NCBI RefSeq assembly: GCF_000337195.1
Contig: NZ_AOID01000044.1
Span: 1 to 64,000, forward strand
DNA: 64,000 bases
From: Natrinema versiforme JCM 10478
GTDB taxonomy: Archaea; Halobacteriota; Halobacteria; Halobacteriales; Natrialbaceae
Direction of reading: 5' to 3'
In this document: one piece after another, positions 1-7,840 of the stretch
Position numbering within the stretch: the stretch's first letter is position 1
Layout of the letters: each line of letters starts with the position of its first letter
The notes under the pieces: generated by a model
What the model was told of the DNA's origin: nothing
The model's database searches: none
What the model saw: only the letters and a program-made list of their open reading frames with translations
Made by a program: the position numbers and the translations under genes

Positions 1-770
1 TCGAGCGCGTCGACGGCGTCGTGGCCCGTCTCGTAGGGGACGCCGGCGAAGGTCTCGCCGACGTCGAAGGCCTCGCCCTCGCGGTTGAAGTTGCGGTGGT
101 CGTCCTCGGCGAACTCCTGGTCGCGCTCGAGCGCGCCGGTCAGCAGCCCCGAAGCGTACGGCACCCGGACGATCACGCCGATGTCGTTCCGCTTCGCCTG
201 CTCGAAGAACAGTTCGTTCGGGCGCTGGCGGAACGGGTTGAAGATGATCTGGACCGTCTCAACGACATCGTACTCGATTGCCTTCAGGGCTTCCTCGACC
301 TTTTCGACGCTCACGCCGGCGTGTGCGATCTTCTCCTCGGCTTTCAGTCGCTCGAGGGCCTCGAACGTCGACGGCTGGTAGTAGGCCTCGGTCGGCGGAC
401 AGTGTAACTGGAGGAGATCGAGCGTCTCCTCGCCGAGATTCTCGCGGCTCCGGTCGACGAACGGGGAGAGGTGATCGTAGTCGTAGCGGTCGGCCTCGTG
501 GGGATCGAGTCGGCGGCCGGCCTTCGTCGCGACGAACACGTCATCGTGGGCCTCGCGCTCGTCGAGGACGTGGCCGATGTGGCGCTCGCTGCGGCCGTCG
601 CCGTAAACGTCTGCGGTGTCAATGAAGTCGATGTCCGCGTCGATCGCGGCGCGGACGACGTCGCGGCCGGTCTCGTCGTCGACGTCGCCCCAGTCGCCGC
701 CGATGTTCCACGTCCCGAGGCCGACCTCGGAGACGTCGCTGCCGATCGAACCGAGTCGTCGATAGTTCAC
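1..770 (-). CDS. Aldo/keto reductase (C-terminal end outside window)
   Basis: NAD(P)H-dependent oxidoreductase of the aldo/keto reductase superfamily, 256 residues visible. The N-terminus reads as a typical family start with GLGTWNIGG. The catalytic set is visible: D51 and Y56 in DTADVYG, K83 in ATKAG, and a His in LLQLHCPPT. I chose GTG at 770 because it begins MNYRRLGSIG, which aligns with the usual first beta strand. No stop occurs before the window edge, so the gene is truncated by the window and not by mutation. The substrate cannot be told. It is divergent from the downstream plus-strand cluster. Confidence 0.9.
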   Translation of the reverse strand, partial: MNYRRLGSIGSDVSEVGLGTWNIGGDWGDVDDETGRDVVRAAIDADIDFIDTADVYGDGRSERHIGHVLDEREAHDDVFVATKAGRRLDPHEADRYDYDHLSPFVDRSRENLGEETLDLLQLHCPPTEAYYQPSTFEALERLKAEEKIAHAGVSVEKVEEALKAIEYDVVETVQIIFNPFRQRPNELFFEQAKRNDIGVIVRVPYASGLLTGALERDQEFAEDDHRNFNREGEAFDVGETFAGVPYETGHDAVDAL

Positions 771-962
771 GTGCGATCGTTCGTGCGAACCCGCCTATGG
801 CTTGGCCTGCCGGCAACCCGTTCGGCGACCTCACTCGAGCATTGACCCCAAGTCACGAAAACGTCGAAACAGACCGGTAGCGCAGCCGATAGGCCGATCA
901 CATCGCGCTGTCGTCGCCTGCAGGCTATGGTACTTTCCCGCCCATTGGGATAGGAGTACCCG

Positions 963-1292
963 ATGAGCCACACTGACGAGAGCGCGGCCGACGGTCGGTC
1001 GCTGGAACTCGGCGCTATCAGCGATCTGTTCGGCGAGACGACGTTCCCGACGACCACCGACGAGGTGCTCGCGGAGTTCGACGACGTCGAGATCACGTAC
1101 CCGCGTCGGTCGGATTCCCTCGAGACGATCCTCGAGACATCGGGCCACGAGACCTACGGAACGCGGGACGAACTCGAGTTAGCGATCCGCAACGGCGTCG
1201 GACGGGACGCCGTTGGTCGGCCGCGGTACAGCGACCGGGGCGATAGCCCGCACAACGCCGCCGAGCACGTGCGCAACCAGCAGTCGTTCTGA
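963..1292 (+). CDS. DUF5789-family small haloarchaeal protein
   Basis: 109-residue acidic soluble protein. The pattern of a GTTFPTTTDEV-like N-terminal segment, a central ESGHETY-type segment and a GRPRYSDRG tail with a final Q(V)SF-like end matches the haloarchaeal DUF5789 family as I know it. Its biochemical function is unknown. ATG at 963 follows a short AT-richer stretch (GGGATAGG). It lies 29 nt before a pair of ferritin-like genes in the same direction, so it may be co-transcribed with them. No catalytic motif is visible. Confidence 0.7.
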   Translation: MSHTDESAADGRSLELGAISDLFGETTFPTTTDEVLAEFDDVEITYPRRSDSLETILETSGHETYGTRDELELAIRNGVGRDAVGRPRYSDRGDSPHNAAEHVRNQQSF

Positions 1293-1321
1293 ACGGCCGC
1301 GTCGCGACTGAGAGACACGAC

Positions 1322-1909
1322 ATGAGCACCACACGGACCACACCACAGGAGGCGCTCACGACCGAGTTGGAACGACTGTACTACGTCGAACGGGAGCTCT
1401 GTGGCGAACTCGAGACGCTGGCGGGCGACGTCTCGGTCGACACAGTGGATAGCGGCCGCGCGACGGAGTGTCGGGACCGGCTGTGGGAGGCGGTCGACGA
1501 TCACTGTTACGAGACCCAACACCACTGCGAGCGGATCGAGCGGGCGTTCGACGCGCTCGGCGAGGAACCCGACACGCGGCCCGCCCCGGCGTTCGACGGC
1601 CTGATCGCCGACAAGGAGGCGTACAACAACCTCGTCCTGAACGACGAACTCCGACCGCTGTACTACCTCGAGACCGCGCTGAAACTCGAGGCCCTCGAGT
1701 GTACGGCCTACGAGACGGCGATGGCGCTCGCGAGCGCGCTCGAGGGCGAGGAGGGCGACGCGGTCGTCAACGCGCTCCGCCCGAACTACGACGACGAGCG
1801 GGCGATGCGGGCCGATCTCGAGTCGCTGTCGAACAGCGACGCCGTCGAGACGCTGCTCGCGGCAAGCCCGGTCGACGACGCCGACCGCGAGTCACTCGAT
1901 CGACGATGA
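1322..1909 (+). CDS. Ferritin-like DUF892 (YciE/YciF type) protein, copy 1
   Basis: 195 residues, predicted all-helical. The N-terminal half has LERLYYVERELCGELETLA, matching the LxDLYxAE start of the YciE/YciF (DUF892) ferritin-like family, followed by a H-C-x-R-I-E helix and a Y-L-E-TALKLEALE segment in the second half. Such proteins form four-helix bundles linked to stress or metal/oxygen chemistry in bacteria; the role in haloarchaea is not established. The second DUF892 gene starts 16 nt after its stop, so the two are very likely one transcription unit and a tandem duplication that has diverged. Confidence 0.7.
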   Translation: MSTTRTTPQEALTTELERLYYVERELCGELETLAGDVSVDTVDSGRATECRDRLWEAVDDHCYETQHHCERIERAFDALGEEPDTRPAPAFDGLIADKEAYNNLVLNDELRPLYYLETALKLEALECTAYETAMALASALEGEEGDAVVNALRPNYDDERAMRADLESLSNSDAVETLLAASPVDDADRESLDRR

Positions 1910-1925
1910 CCGCGCCGATCAGCCC

Positions 1926-2438
1926 ATGAATATCGAAACCCTCGAGGACGAGTTCGGATACCAGCTACAGCGCGCATACTACGTCGAACGCGCCCACGTC
2001 GAACTGCTCGCCGAGATGGCGGCCGACGCCGCAACCGACGACCTCGCGTCACGGTTCGAAACCCACCGCGATGAGACCGAGCGACACGTCGAGCGCCTCG
2101 AGCGCGTCTTCGAGGAACTCGGCCGGCAGCCGCGAGCGACCCGGTCGCAAACGGCCGACGGTCTCGCCGAATCGCGCCGGACTCGTTTCGATGGAGCCGA
2201 CGGCGAGTCGCCGCCGACGTACGTCGATCTCGAGATCGGCCTCGCGGCGGAACGCCTCGAGATCCGGTCCTACGAGGGGCTGCTCGCGCTCGCCGGACGG
2301 CTCGCCTACGCGGACGACATCGTCGAGCCGCTCGAGGAGACTCTCGAGGAAGAACGCGCGACGCTTGGGAAACTCGAGGCCCTCGAGATGGAGCTATCGA
2401 TCGTCGACTCGCTGGAAACGGGTCATACGGAGCAGTAA
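1926..2438 (+). CDS. Ferritin-like DUF892 (YciE/YciF type) protein, copy 2
   Basis: 170 residues, predicted four-helix bundle. It repeats the signature of the gene before it (QLQRAYYVERAHVELLAEMA) and carries H-x3-E-x2-H in the second helix (THRDETERHVERLERVFEELG). The second half has Y-V-D-L-E and E-x-R-S-Y-E, which could supply metal-ligand carboxylates. The pair may form a hetero-oligomer; that is inference. The start ATG at 1926 lies 16 nt after the upstream stop. No signal peptide or membrane segment is seen. Confidence 0.72.
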   Translation: MNIETLEDEFGYQLQRAYYVERAHVELLAEMAADAATDDLASRFETHRDETERHVERLERVFEELGRQPRATRSQTADGLAESRRTRFDGADGESPPTYVDLEIGLAAERLEIRSYEGLLALAGRLAYADDIVEPLEETLEEERATLGKLEALEMELSIVDSLETGHTEQ

Positions 2439-2496
2439 CGAGGAGCGGGGCGGTATGCAGAAGCCCCCCGCAAAACCCGCGGCACGGGTCGGCGAC

Positions 2497-2715
2497 TCAC
2501 TCGTCGGTCGTCTGCCAGAGGCCGAACGCAGACTCCAAGCCGAACATGACGAGAGCCATCGTGAGCGCCCGAACGAGGAGGAGTTCGCCCGTCACGAGCC
2601 CGATCACGAGAACGCCGAGACCAGTCGCCGCCCCCAAGAAGGCCGCGTACGACCGTTGAGAGAGTCCCCGCAACCACGTATCGCTGCGGTCGTAGAGACG
2701 GTTCACGGGACCCAT
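2497..2715 (-). CDS. Small two-helix membrane protein
   Basis: 72 residues with two likely membrane segments (about residues 24-43 and 47-63) behind a basic, tryptophan-containing N-terminus (YDRSDTWLRGLSQRSY). It ends with an acidic tail. I do not recognise a family. The hydrophobic pattern and glycine spacing look like a real protein rather than a shadow frame. It is convergent with the DUF892 pair, with 58 nt between the stops. Confidence 0.55.
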   Translation of the reverse strand: MGPVNRLYDRSDTWLRGLSQRSYAAFLGAATGLGVLVIGLVTGELLLVRALTMALVMFGLESAFGLWQTTDE

Positions 2716-3021
2716 GTTCTCTCGATACGGATCGCCCCGGCAAATTTGTTACGGGATAAACACGTCCCTGCTGGATCGAGCGGCTCCGTTTCACGGCTGG
2801 AGAGTGCCCGCTCCCGTACCCAGTTCACGCGCCGTTGGGACCGCAACGGGAGAAATACGGCAGGCGGCTGCAGGCACGGCCGCTTCGGAAAAACGCGTCC
2901 ACCGTCGAGACATCGAGAGACGGAACTCGAGCCGGCCGACCGACCCGAATCGCGTCTTCTGTGGAAGCGAGATCGACTGCCCGCATCGCCTGACTGGCCG
3001 CCCGACGGAAATCGCCCGACA
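2716..3021. other. Intergenic region between small membrane gene and GCS2-like gene
   Basis: About 306 bases without a convincing gene. It must hold the promoters of two divergent genes. An AT-rich patch lies near 2744-2760 close to the membrane protein start. A short minus-strand frame of 65 codons here has no recognisable protein character. No repeat or hairpin stands out. Confidence 0.5.
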
Positions 3022-4167
3022 ATGAAAACGAGCATCGAAGTCGAGTACTGGGTCATCGATAGCGACGGCAACCTCGCCGAACCGGGGCCGCTGACGGACG
3101 CCTCGCAACGACCCGAGCGGGAACGTGCCGAGCCACTGGTCGCGGTGCAGACGCCGCCCTGCGAGTCGGCACCGGCGCTCCGAACCGCGCTCGGCGACGC
3201 ACTCGAGGCCGTCCGCTCGCGGGCGGCGGAACTGGACAAGCGCCTCGTCCCGCTGGGCACGCCGATCAACGACGGCGAGATCGCCCGTCATCCCGACGAA
3301 CAGGCTGGCATCCGGCGGCACCTCGGCGGGAACGCCGACCGCGCGACGAACTGTGCCGGCACGCGGATCCGCTTCGAACAGCGAAACGTGGCCGACCAAC
3401 TCAACGCGCTCATCGCCCTCGACCCGGCGCTTGCGCTGGTCAACTCGTCGCCGTACCAGGGCGGCGAGCGGATCGCCAACGGAGCCCGCGCCTACTGTTG
3501 CCGGGACCGAAGCGACGAGTCCGGCCCGAAACGCGGCCACCGCTGGCGCTACGTCGAGACCGTCGACGAGTGGCACCGCCGGCTCGAGCACCGCTCCGAG
3601 GCGTTCAAGGACGCAGCTCTCGAGGCGGGCGTCGACCCTGACACGATCGAAAAACGCGTCTCACCCGACGACTCGATCTGGACGCCCGTGCGGCTGCGCG
3701 GGTCGATGTCAGCCGTTGAGTGGCGCTCGCCCGACACCGCCCTGCCGAGCCAGCTACTCCGACTGGCCGCCGACCTCGAGACGGTCATGGAACGGCTCGA
3801 CCACACCACCGTTCGGATCGACGGTGCCGGTGCGGGCGACGGCCGACGGCGAGGGACCGACGGCGTGCTCACCGGGATCGAGGACGAACCGACCGCCCGC
3901 CCCGGCCACGTTACGAGCGAGGAAATCGCCCTCCCTGCGTTCGAAACCGTCTGTGACCTCACCGAGTCGGCGATCCGCGACGGTCTCGAGTCAGCGGCCG
4001 TCGCGGGCTACCTCGAGCGGATGGGCTTTCCCGTGGGCGACTACCACCCGATCGCAACGCGGATCGACGGGCGACAGTACGTGACGAACGCCGACGCCCG
4101 CGAGCTGCGACTCGAGTATGCGAGCCGGCTCGAGGAAGACGTCAAGCAGTTACGCGAGGACGGTTAG
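3022..4167 (+). CDS. Glutamate-cysteine ligase family (GCS2) paralogue, divergent
   Basis: 381 residues, near the length of haloarchaeal GshA. Family features: the opening SIEVEYWVID (GCS2 proteins start xxExE), AVQTPPCESAPALR (matching VETQTP-CE), NSSPYQGG, and VEWRSPDTALPSQLL near the C-terminal half. The usual G-x-HVHVG strand appears here as GTRIRFEQR, so the two metal/substrate histidines are missing. It may therefore be a paralogue with another amine or acid substrate rather than the main gamma-glutamylcysteine synthetase. ATG at 3022 is chosen because it starts directly at the conserved strand; the frame stays open far upstream, but only as a GC artefact. It overlaps the convergent membrane gene by 4 nt. 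Confidence 0.75.
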   Translation: MKTSIEVEYWVIDSDGNLAEPGPLTDASQRPERERAEPLVAVQTPPCESAPALRTALGDALEAVRSRAAELDKRLVPLGTPINDGEIARHPDEQAGIRRHLGGNADRATNCAGTRIRFEQRNVADQLNALIALDPALALVNSSPYQGGERIANGARAYCCRDRSDESGPKRGHRWRYVETVDEWHRRLEHRSEAFKDAALEAGVDPDTIEKRVSPDDSIWTPVRLRGSMSAVEWRSPDTALPSQLLRLAADLETVMERLDHTTVRIDGAGAGDGRRRGTDGVLTGIEDEPTARPGHVTSEEIALPAFETVCDLTESAIRDGLESAAVAGYLERMGFPVGDYHPIATRIDGRQYVTNADARELRLEYASRLEEDVKQLREDG

Positions 4168-4733
4168 TTGCCGTCGTCGTACTCGTACTCCCGTTCGGGG
4201 TCCTCGACGCCCTCGGTCCGGGAGCCGATCCACGCACCGAGCGAGAGCCCGTAGACGAGGTGACCGGCGTGAAAGAGCGCGAGTTCGTCCGCATCGAGGC
4301 GGATGTCGAGCAGTGCTTGCAGCATGAACTGCGCGCCGAAGGCCGACAGGACCATCCCGTAGATCGAGCCCCAGACGAGCCCGCGCTGTTCGGGTTCGAT
4401 CTCCCGGCCGGCGTCGTACAGGGAGAACAGTACCCCGAAGATCACGCCCGAACTGATCCCGTAGACGAGGTGCAGGGCGAGGCCGGCGACGGGGTGGTCG
4501 TCGGGGTCGCCGCCGGCGACGTACTGCGACCAGAAATTCGCCGACGGCGGCAGTGATCGCAAGAGCGGCAGCCGGAAGGCGGTCATGATCAGCGTCGCGA
4601 CGAATCCGCCCTGAATCCCGCGGGCCACCGCGTCGGCGACGTGTTCTTCGCGCTGGTGGTCGTCGGCTTCGCTCGGCTGTCCCTCGGTGTCGGCGATCGA
4701 GCGCAGCCGTTGGAGTTGGTCTGATACAGCCAT
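4164..4733 (-). CDS. Multi-pass membrane protein of unknown function
   Basis: 189 residues with about four membrane segments: near 42-58 (GGFVATLIMTAFRL), 84-104 (LALHLVYGISSGVIFGVLF), 118-140 and 155-172 (HAGHLVYGLSLGAWIGS). The two LVYGxSxG motifs look like an internal repeat, which suggests a duplicated two-helix unit. The N-terminal 35 residues are hydrophilic. I do not assign a family. It converges with the GCS2-like gene with a 4-nt overlap. Confidence 0.65.
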   Translation of the reverse strand: MAVSDQLQRLRSIADTEGQPSEADDHQREEHVADAVARGIQGGFVATLIMTAFRLPLLRSLPPSANFWSQYVAGGDPDDHPVAGLALHLVYGISSGVIFGVLFSLYDAGREIEPEQRGLVWGSIYGMVLSAFGAQFMLQALLDIRLDADELALFHAGHLVYGLSLGAWIGSRTEGVEDPEREYEYDDGN

Positions 4734-4863
4734 AGTAGTCGGGATGACGCACCTACCACGGACGGCTCCTTAACCGTCCGGCGCGCTGTGTACTGCTCCC
4801 CGCCTCGCGGCCGACGGGTCGATTGACGGAAACCGTCACCGGTCGTAGGCGACTGCCTGAATA

Positions 4864-4869
4864 TTTATA
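4864..4869 (+). promoter_or_regulatory. TATA element of the Gfo/Idh/MocA gene
   Basis: TTTATA lies about 25 nt before the ATG at 4892, the spacing expected for a leaderless haloarchaeal transcript. It supports this start over an in-frame upstream start at 4823. Confidence 0.6.
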
Positions 4870-4891
4870 CCAGTTCGCGAAACACGCTGGT

Positions 4892-5866
4892 ATGGATTTC
4901 GGCATTCTCAGCGCGGCGGGCATCGCACAGAAGGCGTTCCTGCCGGGAATCGCGGCCAGCGACCACGACGTAACGGCCATCGCGTCCCGCGACGAGGCCG
5001 ACGCGCGCGCCGTCGCAGCGGAGTACGGAATCGAGGAGACCTACGGCGACTACGGCGACCTCATCGCGAACGCCGACATCGACGCGCTCTACGTCCCGCT
5101 GCCGAACTCGCTCCACGCGGAGTGGACGAAACGCGGGGCCGACGCCGGGCTCGACGTTCTCTGTGAGAAGCCGCTCGCGGTCGACGCCGAGCAGGCGCGT
5201 GAGGTCGTCGACTACTGCGCGGAACAGGGCGTGACCCTGATGGAGGCGTTCATGTACCAGTACCACCCGCGGACCGAACGCGCGTTCGCGCTGGCCCGCG
5301 ACGAACTCGAGGACGTGCGCTCGGTGACGGCGACGTTCAAGTACCGGCTCGACCGGCCCAGGGACATCCGCCTCTCGCCCGAACTGGCCGGCGGGAGCCT
5401 GATGGATGTCGGCTGTTACGCCGTCTCGGTGGTTCGCCAGGTCCTCGGCGAGCCGGAGCGAGCGTACGCGACGGCGGCCGACACCCGCGACGCCGGCGTC
5501 GACACGGAACTGACCGGCGTCCTCGAGTACGCAGACGGCGTGACCGGCCGGATCTCGTCGGGCTTCGACACCGAAGGCGTCCAGCGCTACCGCATCGAGG
5601 CGACCAACGGCTGGGTCGAGGTCCAGGACGCGTTCGACATCCCCGATGGCGAGTTGTCCCTCGAGTACCGGATCGACGGGCGTCACGGCGTCGAGACGTT
5701 CGCGCCGGTCGACCAGTTCCGCCGCGAGATCGAGCACTTCGCCGACTGCGTCGCCGCCGGCCAAAGGCCGCGGACGGACGGCGACGAAGCGATCGCGAAC
5801 ATGCGAGTCCTCGACGCGCTGTCGGAGAGCGCCGCGGAGGGGCGAGTCGTCGACCTCGACGGCTGA
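4892..5866 (+). CDS. Gfo/Idh/MocA family sugar dehydrogenase (xylose dehydrogenase-like)
   Basis: 324 residues. The N-terminal Rossmann part opens MDFGILSAAGIAQKAFLPGI and leads to the family's EKP motif (CEKPLAVDAEQ, K93 catalytic). The C-terminal alpha/beta domain contains GGSLMDVGCYAVSVVRQVLG, the conserved G-x-L-x-D-x-G-x-H/C-Y signature. Cytosolic NAD(P)-dependent enzyme; the closest characterised relatives by pattern are haloarchaeal D-xylose 1-dehydrogenase and glucose-fructose oxidoreductase-like proteins. The substrate is inferred, since no sugar operon lies around it. The start is set by a TATA box 25 nt upstream. Confidence 0.82.
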   Translation: MDFGILSAAGIAQKAFLPGIAASDHDVTAIASRDEADARAVAAEYGIEETYGDYGDLIANADIDALYVPLPNSLHAEWTKRGADAGLDVLCEKPLAVDAEQAREVVDYCAEQGVTLMEAFMYQYHPRTERAFALARDELEDVRSVTATFKYRLDRPRDIRLSPELAGGSLMDVGCYAVSVVRQVLGEPERAYATAADTRDAGVDTELTGVLEYADGVTGRISSGFDTEGVQRYRIEATNGWVEVQDAFDIPDGELSLEYRIDGRHGVETFAPVDQFRREIEHFADCVAAGQRPRTDGDEAIANMRVLDALSESAAEGRVVDLDG

Positions 5867-5949
5867 GATCGCCCCCGCCGCGCGAGCCGTCGAAACACCT
5901 GCCCGACCGACGCAACGTCCTTTTGCCCGTCCGGTTCGAACGACGTGCC

Positions 5950-6816
5950 ATGACAACGGTCGAGGCGAAACTCGAGGCCGCCCGCGAGGATCTCGCGGCT
6001 CGCGACGGGGTCGTCGTCGCCTTCTCCGGCGGGGTCGACTCGAGCGCCGTGGCCGCACTCGCCTACGACGCGCTCGGCGAGGACGCGGTCGCCTGTACCG
6101 CGAAAAGCGAGACCCTGCCCGAGGCCGAACTCGAGGACGCCCGCCGCGTCGCGAGCGAGATCGGCATCCGCCACGAGATCGTCTCCTTCTCCGAACTCGA
6201 GAGCGAGGAGTTCGTCGAGAACGACGACGATCGCTGCTATCACTGCCGAACGATGCGACTCGGCGAGATGCTCGAGACCGCCCGCGATCTCGGCGTCGGA
6301 ACCGTTTGTGACGGGACGAACGCCGACGATCCGGGCGCAGGTCACCGGCCCGGGCTGCAGGCGGTCGAGGAACTCGACGTGCACTCGCCGCTGCTGGCCC
6401 ACGACATCACGAAGGACGAAGTGCGGGCGATCGCCGACCACTATGACCTCTCGGTCGCCGAGAAGCCCTCGATGGCCTGTCTCTCCTCGCGGATCCCGAC
6501 CGGACTCGAGGTCACCGAAGACCGACTCACGCGGATCGAGCGGGCCGAAGCGCTGCTCCGCCAGTGGGGCTTCGAGCAGTTCCGGGTGCGCGACCACGAC
6601 GGCCTCGCCCGCATCGAGGTCGCGCCCGACGAACTCGAGCGCGCGCTGGAACTCGAGTTCGTCGAAACGGTCCGCGCCGAACTCTCGACCCTGGGCTTCG
6701 ATCACGTCACGCTGGATCTCCACGGCTACCGAACGGGCAGCGTGAGCCCCGAAACCGAAGACGAGGAGCCGGTCGTCGAGGACGTCTTCGCGACGGAGTC
6801 CTCGAGCGACGACTGA
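5950..6816 (+). CDS. larE: ATP-dependent sacrificial sulfur transferase LarE
   Basis: 288 residues. PP-loop ATPase with SGGVDSS at 26-32. The sulfur-donor cysteine is C177 in SMACLSSRIPTG, and an additional C96-x2-C99 pair sits in DRCYHCR. In the family, LarE adenylates P2CMN and gives up cysteine sulfur to build the nickel-pincer nucleotide of lactate racemase. Proteins with three cysteines are thought to use a [4Fe-4S] cluster to carry sulfur instead; this one has that pattern. No larA, larB or larC is in the window. I chose ATG 5950 over the upstream in-frame start because MTTVEAKLEAARE is the usual N-terminal helix. Confidence 0.88.
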   Translation: MTTVEAKLEAAREDLAARDGVVVAFSGGVDSSAVAALAYDALGEDAVACTAKSETLPEAELEDARRVASEIGIRHEIVSFSELESEEFVENDDDRCYHCRTMRLGEMLETARDLGVGTVCDGTNADDPGAGHRPGLQAVEELDVHSPLLAHDITKDEVRAIADHYDLSVAEKPSMACLSSRIPTGLEVTEDRLTRIERAEALLRQWGFEQFRVRDHDGLARIEVAPDELERALELEFVETVRAELSTLGFDHVTLDLHGYRTGSVSPETEDEEPVVEDVFATESSSDD

Positions 6817-7056
6817 TCGACGACTACGGGACGGCGGACGAACGCGGCGTTCGGGCTCGAACCCGGCAGGAACCGACCGCCAGGACGAGAATAAATTCAA
6901 CGTTCATCCGAGTATGCTGGCTACCAGGAGACATATATTCAGAACATAACCACCATTCGGGCAGAGAACCTACCAATGGTGAAGTCTCTGGACTATCGGT
7001 CGATAATATTGCTCGTTGCGGTACGAACGTAGCACTCGGGTTGGTATCAGTGATCG

Positions 7057-7413
7057 ATGGAAGCCGACGTGCCGCTCGAGTGGAACACGGAAGAGTGTCG
7101 GACCTACACCCCGGCCGACACCGACCGGGAAATGCAGTATCGGACGTACCTCCACGAATCAGGTGATCTGCGGCTGAAGGTCGCGCCCGCCTCGCTCGAC
7201 GACGAGGACCACCCCGGCTACGCGCTGACGGCGACGAGCTACCCGGGGCTCGACCTCTCGGAAACGATTCAGGTCAGAACCGTCCTCACGTTCGAACGGT
7301 GCGAGCGGACCGCCCGCGAGTTCATGGACCTGTTCTCGGCCAGCTACGACGGCCCCGGCTCGCTCGAGGACGCGCTGGACTACGCGTACGATCGGACGCG
7401 CAAGCACCGCTAG
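7057..7413 (+). CDS. Small hypothetical protein
   Basis: 118 residues, acidic, no signal peptide or membrane segment. Composition is haloarchaeal coding-like (many D/E, few K). It has a likely beta-rich middle (GDLRLKVAPASL, GYALTATSYPG) and a helical C-terminus (CERTAREFMDLFSA). I do not recognise a family. A 240-bp AT-richer gap upstream probably carries its promoter. It converges on the amphi-Trp gene. Confidence 0.6.
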   Translation: MEADVPLEWNTEECRTYTPADTDREMQYRTYLHESGDLRLKVAPASLDDEDHPGYALTATSYPGLDLSETIQVRTVLTFERCERTAREFMDLFSASYDGPGSLEDALDYAYDRTRKHR

Positions 7414-7474
7414 CGGCGGCCTGAACTGGTCGCGTGCCGAGTAGACGCCTCGGGACGACGGCCCGACAGCGCCC

Positions 7475-7759
7475 TCATTCGATTTCTAGCGCGCCGTCGC
7501 TCTCCCCGCCCTCATCGGTCTCGTCCCACTCGAGTTCGAACTCGACGCTCAATTCGCCGGGGCCGTCGGCCGGCCCCTCGCGTTCGGCTTTGACCTCGAA
7601 GGTCGGCCGAGCCGGCGGCTCGAGGGTCACGGACTCGGAGCCGGCCGTGAGCGTGATCGCCTCGCCGGCGTCTAAGTTGTCCGCGACGCGGCGGAGCAGC
7701 GATGCGATTTCCGCTCGGTCCCGGTCGCTCTCGGATTTGAAGAGTACGTCTTCGGGCAT
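7475..7759 (-). CDS. Amphi-Trp domain protein
   Basis: 94 residues. The N-terminal MPEDVLFKSESDRDRAEIAS, then LRRVADNLDAGEAITLTAG and SVTLEPPARPTFEVKAERE, match the haloarchaeal amphi-Trp domain family (small alpha/beta proteins of unknown function). The family's final E-x-E-L-E-W strand is present near residue 77, followed by a short acidic tail. It lies downstream of the nitrite reductase gene in the same direction, 81 nt from its stop, so read-through is possible, though no functional link is known. Confidence 0.8.
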   Translation of the reverse strand: MPEDVLFKSESDRDRAEIASLLRRVADNLDAGEAITLTAGSESVTLEPPARPTFEVKAEREGPADGPGELSVEFELEWDETDEGGESDGALEIE

Positions 7760-7840
7760 ACGGGACCGTACGGTCCGCGTGTTGATAAATACGTGCTCGA
7801 GAAATCAAGTCGTCTCGCCTCGGGGCGGGCCGAACCCGCG

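Noticed and set aside
2071-3021. Extension of the GCS2-like gene far upstream in the same frame
   Set aside because: The extension overlaps the DUF892 gene and reads as an arginine/serine-rich peptide. The conserved GCS2 start lies at 3022.
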